64,000 nt of DNA from Proteus penneri. Its GTDB lineage: Bacteria; Pseudomonadota; Gammaproteobacteria; Enterobacterales; Enterobacteriaceae. How positions within the stretch are numbered: the stretch's first letter is position 1; the number at the start of each line of letters is the position of its first letter. The notes below the pieces were generated by a model. It saw nothing but the letters and a program-made list of their open reading frames with translations. It had not been told where the DNA came from and made no database searches. The position numbers and the translations under genes are program-made. Shown in pieces: positions 62,541-64,000 of this stretch. The stretch spans positions 271,854-335,853 of the forward strand of contig NZ_PHFJ01000003.1 of assembly GCF_003144535.1 (NCBI RefSeq), read 5' to 3'.

Positions 62541-64000
62541 TAATATGCACCTTTATCTAATTCTAAATAATATTGCTGTTCATTGTTAATCTCTTTAATA
62601 TCCTTATTTTTCATAATATATCGTCCTAATAAACTACCACTTAGCTCTAATTCAAATGAACCAGCAGCCCCACCTACAATCCCTGGGAGAGGACTTAATT
62701 TAAAACTTTCTGTCATAAAATTTGAATATTTGTACTTTTCTGCATACTGTAATGCATAACGACTTGCAGACATTCCAAAATGTTCTTTTATTAATTTTGC
62801 CTCCCAACGATTAACTAATACTGTTGTTAGACCATAACCCGATGTGGCCCCAAAAGTGGCTGAAACAACAGCAGCTTCTGAATTTTCGCCTGCAATCTTA
62901 CTCCCTAAATAAGCACTACCTGCGTTTAATTGAACATTGGAATGTAGATTTCGACCTGTTCCTGTCCAACCGGTAAAGCCGGCTAGTCCGAAGCTCAGAT
63001 AATCAAATTTATCTCCAGCATTATCATTGTAAACCTGTACACCTGCATTTGCGCCCATACTCAATCCAGTTCCTATCAGTTTAGCCTCCGCTGAGGCGGC
63101 TGAATTAAATAATGCCCTACCACCTAGGTACAATCCGAATACATTTTCTGGCTCTCCAACAAAGGAGGCAAATCTGTCCCAGTTATCTGAGTGTTTATTA
63201 GCAAATTCAACATCCTGATTATTAATATACAATACAGCATTTCTGACATCTTCATTATCTAAAGAACCATAAAGCCATGTTGGTCTCTCGGCTGCCGAAA
63301 TTCCTCCATTCAGCTTGAGCCTTTCATAGCCAGCAGTGCATTCTAATGAGTTTCTTTGGCATGCCTTTCTAAATTCTTCTGAATTTTTTCCTTGAATTGT
63401 GGCGTACTTGTCAATAATAGGCTGACAATTCTCACCAGCTGCTTTACATATTGTTATTTTTTTATCAAACGCACGAGCCTCATCAAAACTCAGATAGTTA
63501 TTCTCAACCACCACTTTCCCGGCTTGGGCGGCATTGGCAACGCCTGCGCTATTATCGCTAATTAAACCACCGGCAATGCCTGAAGCTAACGTTGCCCATG
63601 CACTTATATTTTGCTTTTCAGACTCAGTCAGTTCTTCGGGCGTTTTGCCATAAAGTGAATGCGATAAAATACCCACCGTTTCACCGGTCATCGCACCCGT
63701 GGCTTGTGCTGCCACATTTTCACCTTTTGCCAATGCAAGACCGGCATTGAGTAAACCGTGGGCAAGCGTGCGCTGAATATCACTTTCAACACTGTTACCT
63801 TGAATTTGGTTTTTTACTTCATTGGCAAGATAAGGGGCTGAGCCATTAGCAATCGCGGTGACAATGTTATTGCCCATCATACCTTGCGTAAATGCCGTGA
63901 TAGCTTGGATGGCTCGGGTATATTTACCGCCCGTACCAAACTCAGACTGGTTGGTATAGTCCTGTAAACGTTGTTGGAAAAGGTAATTTTGAACGTCACG
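62540..64000 (-). CDS. cdiA: CdiA-like contact-dependent toxin, C-terminal part (partial)
   Basis: Open to the window edge, 5' end outside. The pretoxin region reads FQQRLQDYTNQSEFGTGGKY, NNIVTAIANGSAPYLANEVK and IAGGLISDNSAG, typical of CdiA/FhaB proteins, and is followed by VENN (63497-63508), the border of the variable toxin. The toxin domain is about 318 residues. Its front part is Cys-containing (ITICKAAGENCQPI, RKACQRNSLECTAG) and its back part is rich in Gly/Ala helices (GTGLSMGANAGVQV, FGLAGFTGWTGTG, VSATFGATSGYGL), compatible with membrane insertion. Exported by a CdiB partner not in the window. Confidence 0.88.
   Translation of the reverse strand, partial: RDVQNYLFQQRLQDYTNQSEFGTGGKYTRAIQAITAFTQGMMGNNIVTAIANGSAPYLANEVKNQIQGNSVESDIQRTLAHGLLNAGLALAKGENVAAQATGAMTGETVGILSHSLYGKTPEELTESEKQNISAWATLASGIAGGLISDNSAGVANAAQAGKVVVENNYLSFDEARAFDKKITICKAAGENCQPIIDKYATIQGKNSEEFRKACQRNSLECTAGYERLKLNGGISAAERPTWLYGSLDNEDVRNAVLYINNQDVEFANKHSDNWDRFASFVGEPENVFGLYLGGRALFNSAASAEAKLIGTGLSMGANAGVQVYNDNAGDKFDYLSFGLAGFTGWTGTGRNLHSNVQLNAGSAYLGSKIAGENSEAAVVSATFGATSGYGLTTVLVNRWEAKLIKEHFGMSASRYALQYAEKYKYSNFMTESFKLSPLPGIVGGAAGSFELELSGSLLGRYIMKNKDIKEINNEQQYYLELDKGAY

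Overview
The window looks like the chromosome of a Proteus-type gammaproteobacterium (Morganellaceae). It is AT-rich, it carries a UmoD-type gene where enterics have ycfJ, and its core gene order is the enterobacterial block icd-rluE-nudJ-mnmA-hflD-purB-phoPQ-roxA-pepT-cobB-lolEDC-mfd-ndh-ycfP-nagZ-thiK-lpoB-ycfL-hinT-ycfH-holB-tmk-mltG-pabC-fab genes-rpmF-yceD-yceF-rluC-rne. Species cannot be fixed from the sequence alone. No rRNA, tRNA or CRISPR array was seen.

Layout. (1) 1-6350: one end of a lambda-like prophage or phage-derived island. It has small secreted and HTH proteins, a Q-like antiterminator, an O-like replication protein, a CI/S24 repressor, an excisionase and an integrase next to the 3' end of icd. 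(2) 6.5-16 kb: icd, RNA modification genes (rluE, mnmA), nudJ, hflD, purB, phoP-phoQ and roxA. The open frame of phoQ loses its first codons to a one-base deficit in an A-run. (3) 16-29.6 kb: pepT, cobB, the lolCDE lipoprotein exporter, mfd, umoD and ndh, the last with a consensus FNR site upstream. (4) 29-45.8 kb: cell-wall recycling and synthesis (nagZ, lpoB, mltG), thiK, hinT, DNA replication (holB, tmk) and the fatty acid cluster plsX-fabH-fabD-fabG-acpP-fabF with rpmF and yceD. (5) 45.8-50.4 kb: rluC, rne with a structured leader, and tmaR. (6) 50.6-58.4 kb: metabolic accessory genes, namely a CscB-like sugar:H+ symporter under a CRP/LacI-type control region, sbcB, dld, and a LysR regulator divergent from a thiamine-diphosphate 2-oxoacid decarboxylase. 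(7) 58.6-64 kb: surface and competition genes, namely an acid-phosphatase (PAP2) autotransporter fusion, a relic of a cdiA gene, and the 3' end of a cdiA-like contact-dependent inhibition toxin with two small membrane proteins behind it.

How they fit together. The core blocks are housekeeping: TCA cycle, tRNA/rRNA modification, lipoprotein export, respiration, membrane lipid synthesis and RNA decay. The two ends are the mobile or competitive parts. The points most worth following are the toxin/immunity module flanked by a direct repeat, the phosphatase-autotransporter fusion, the phoQ frameshift, the repressor that lacks the usual autocleavage dipeptide, and the looping-type operator pair of the symporter.
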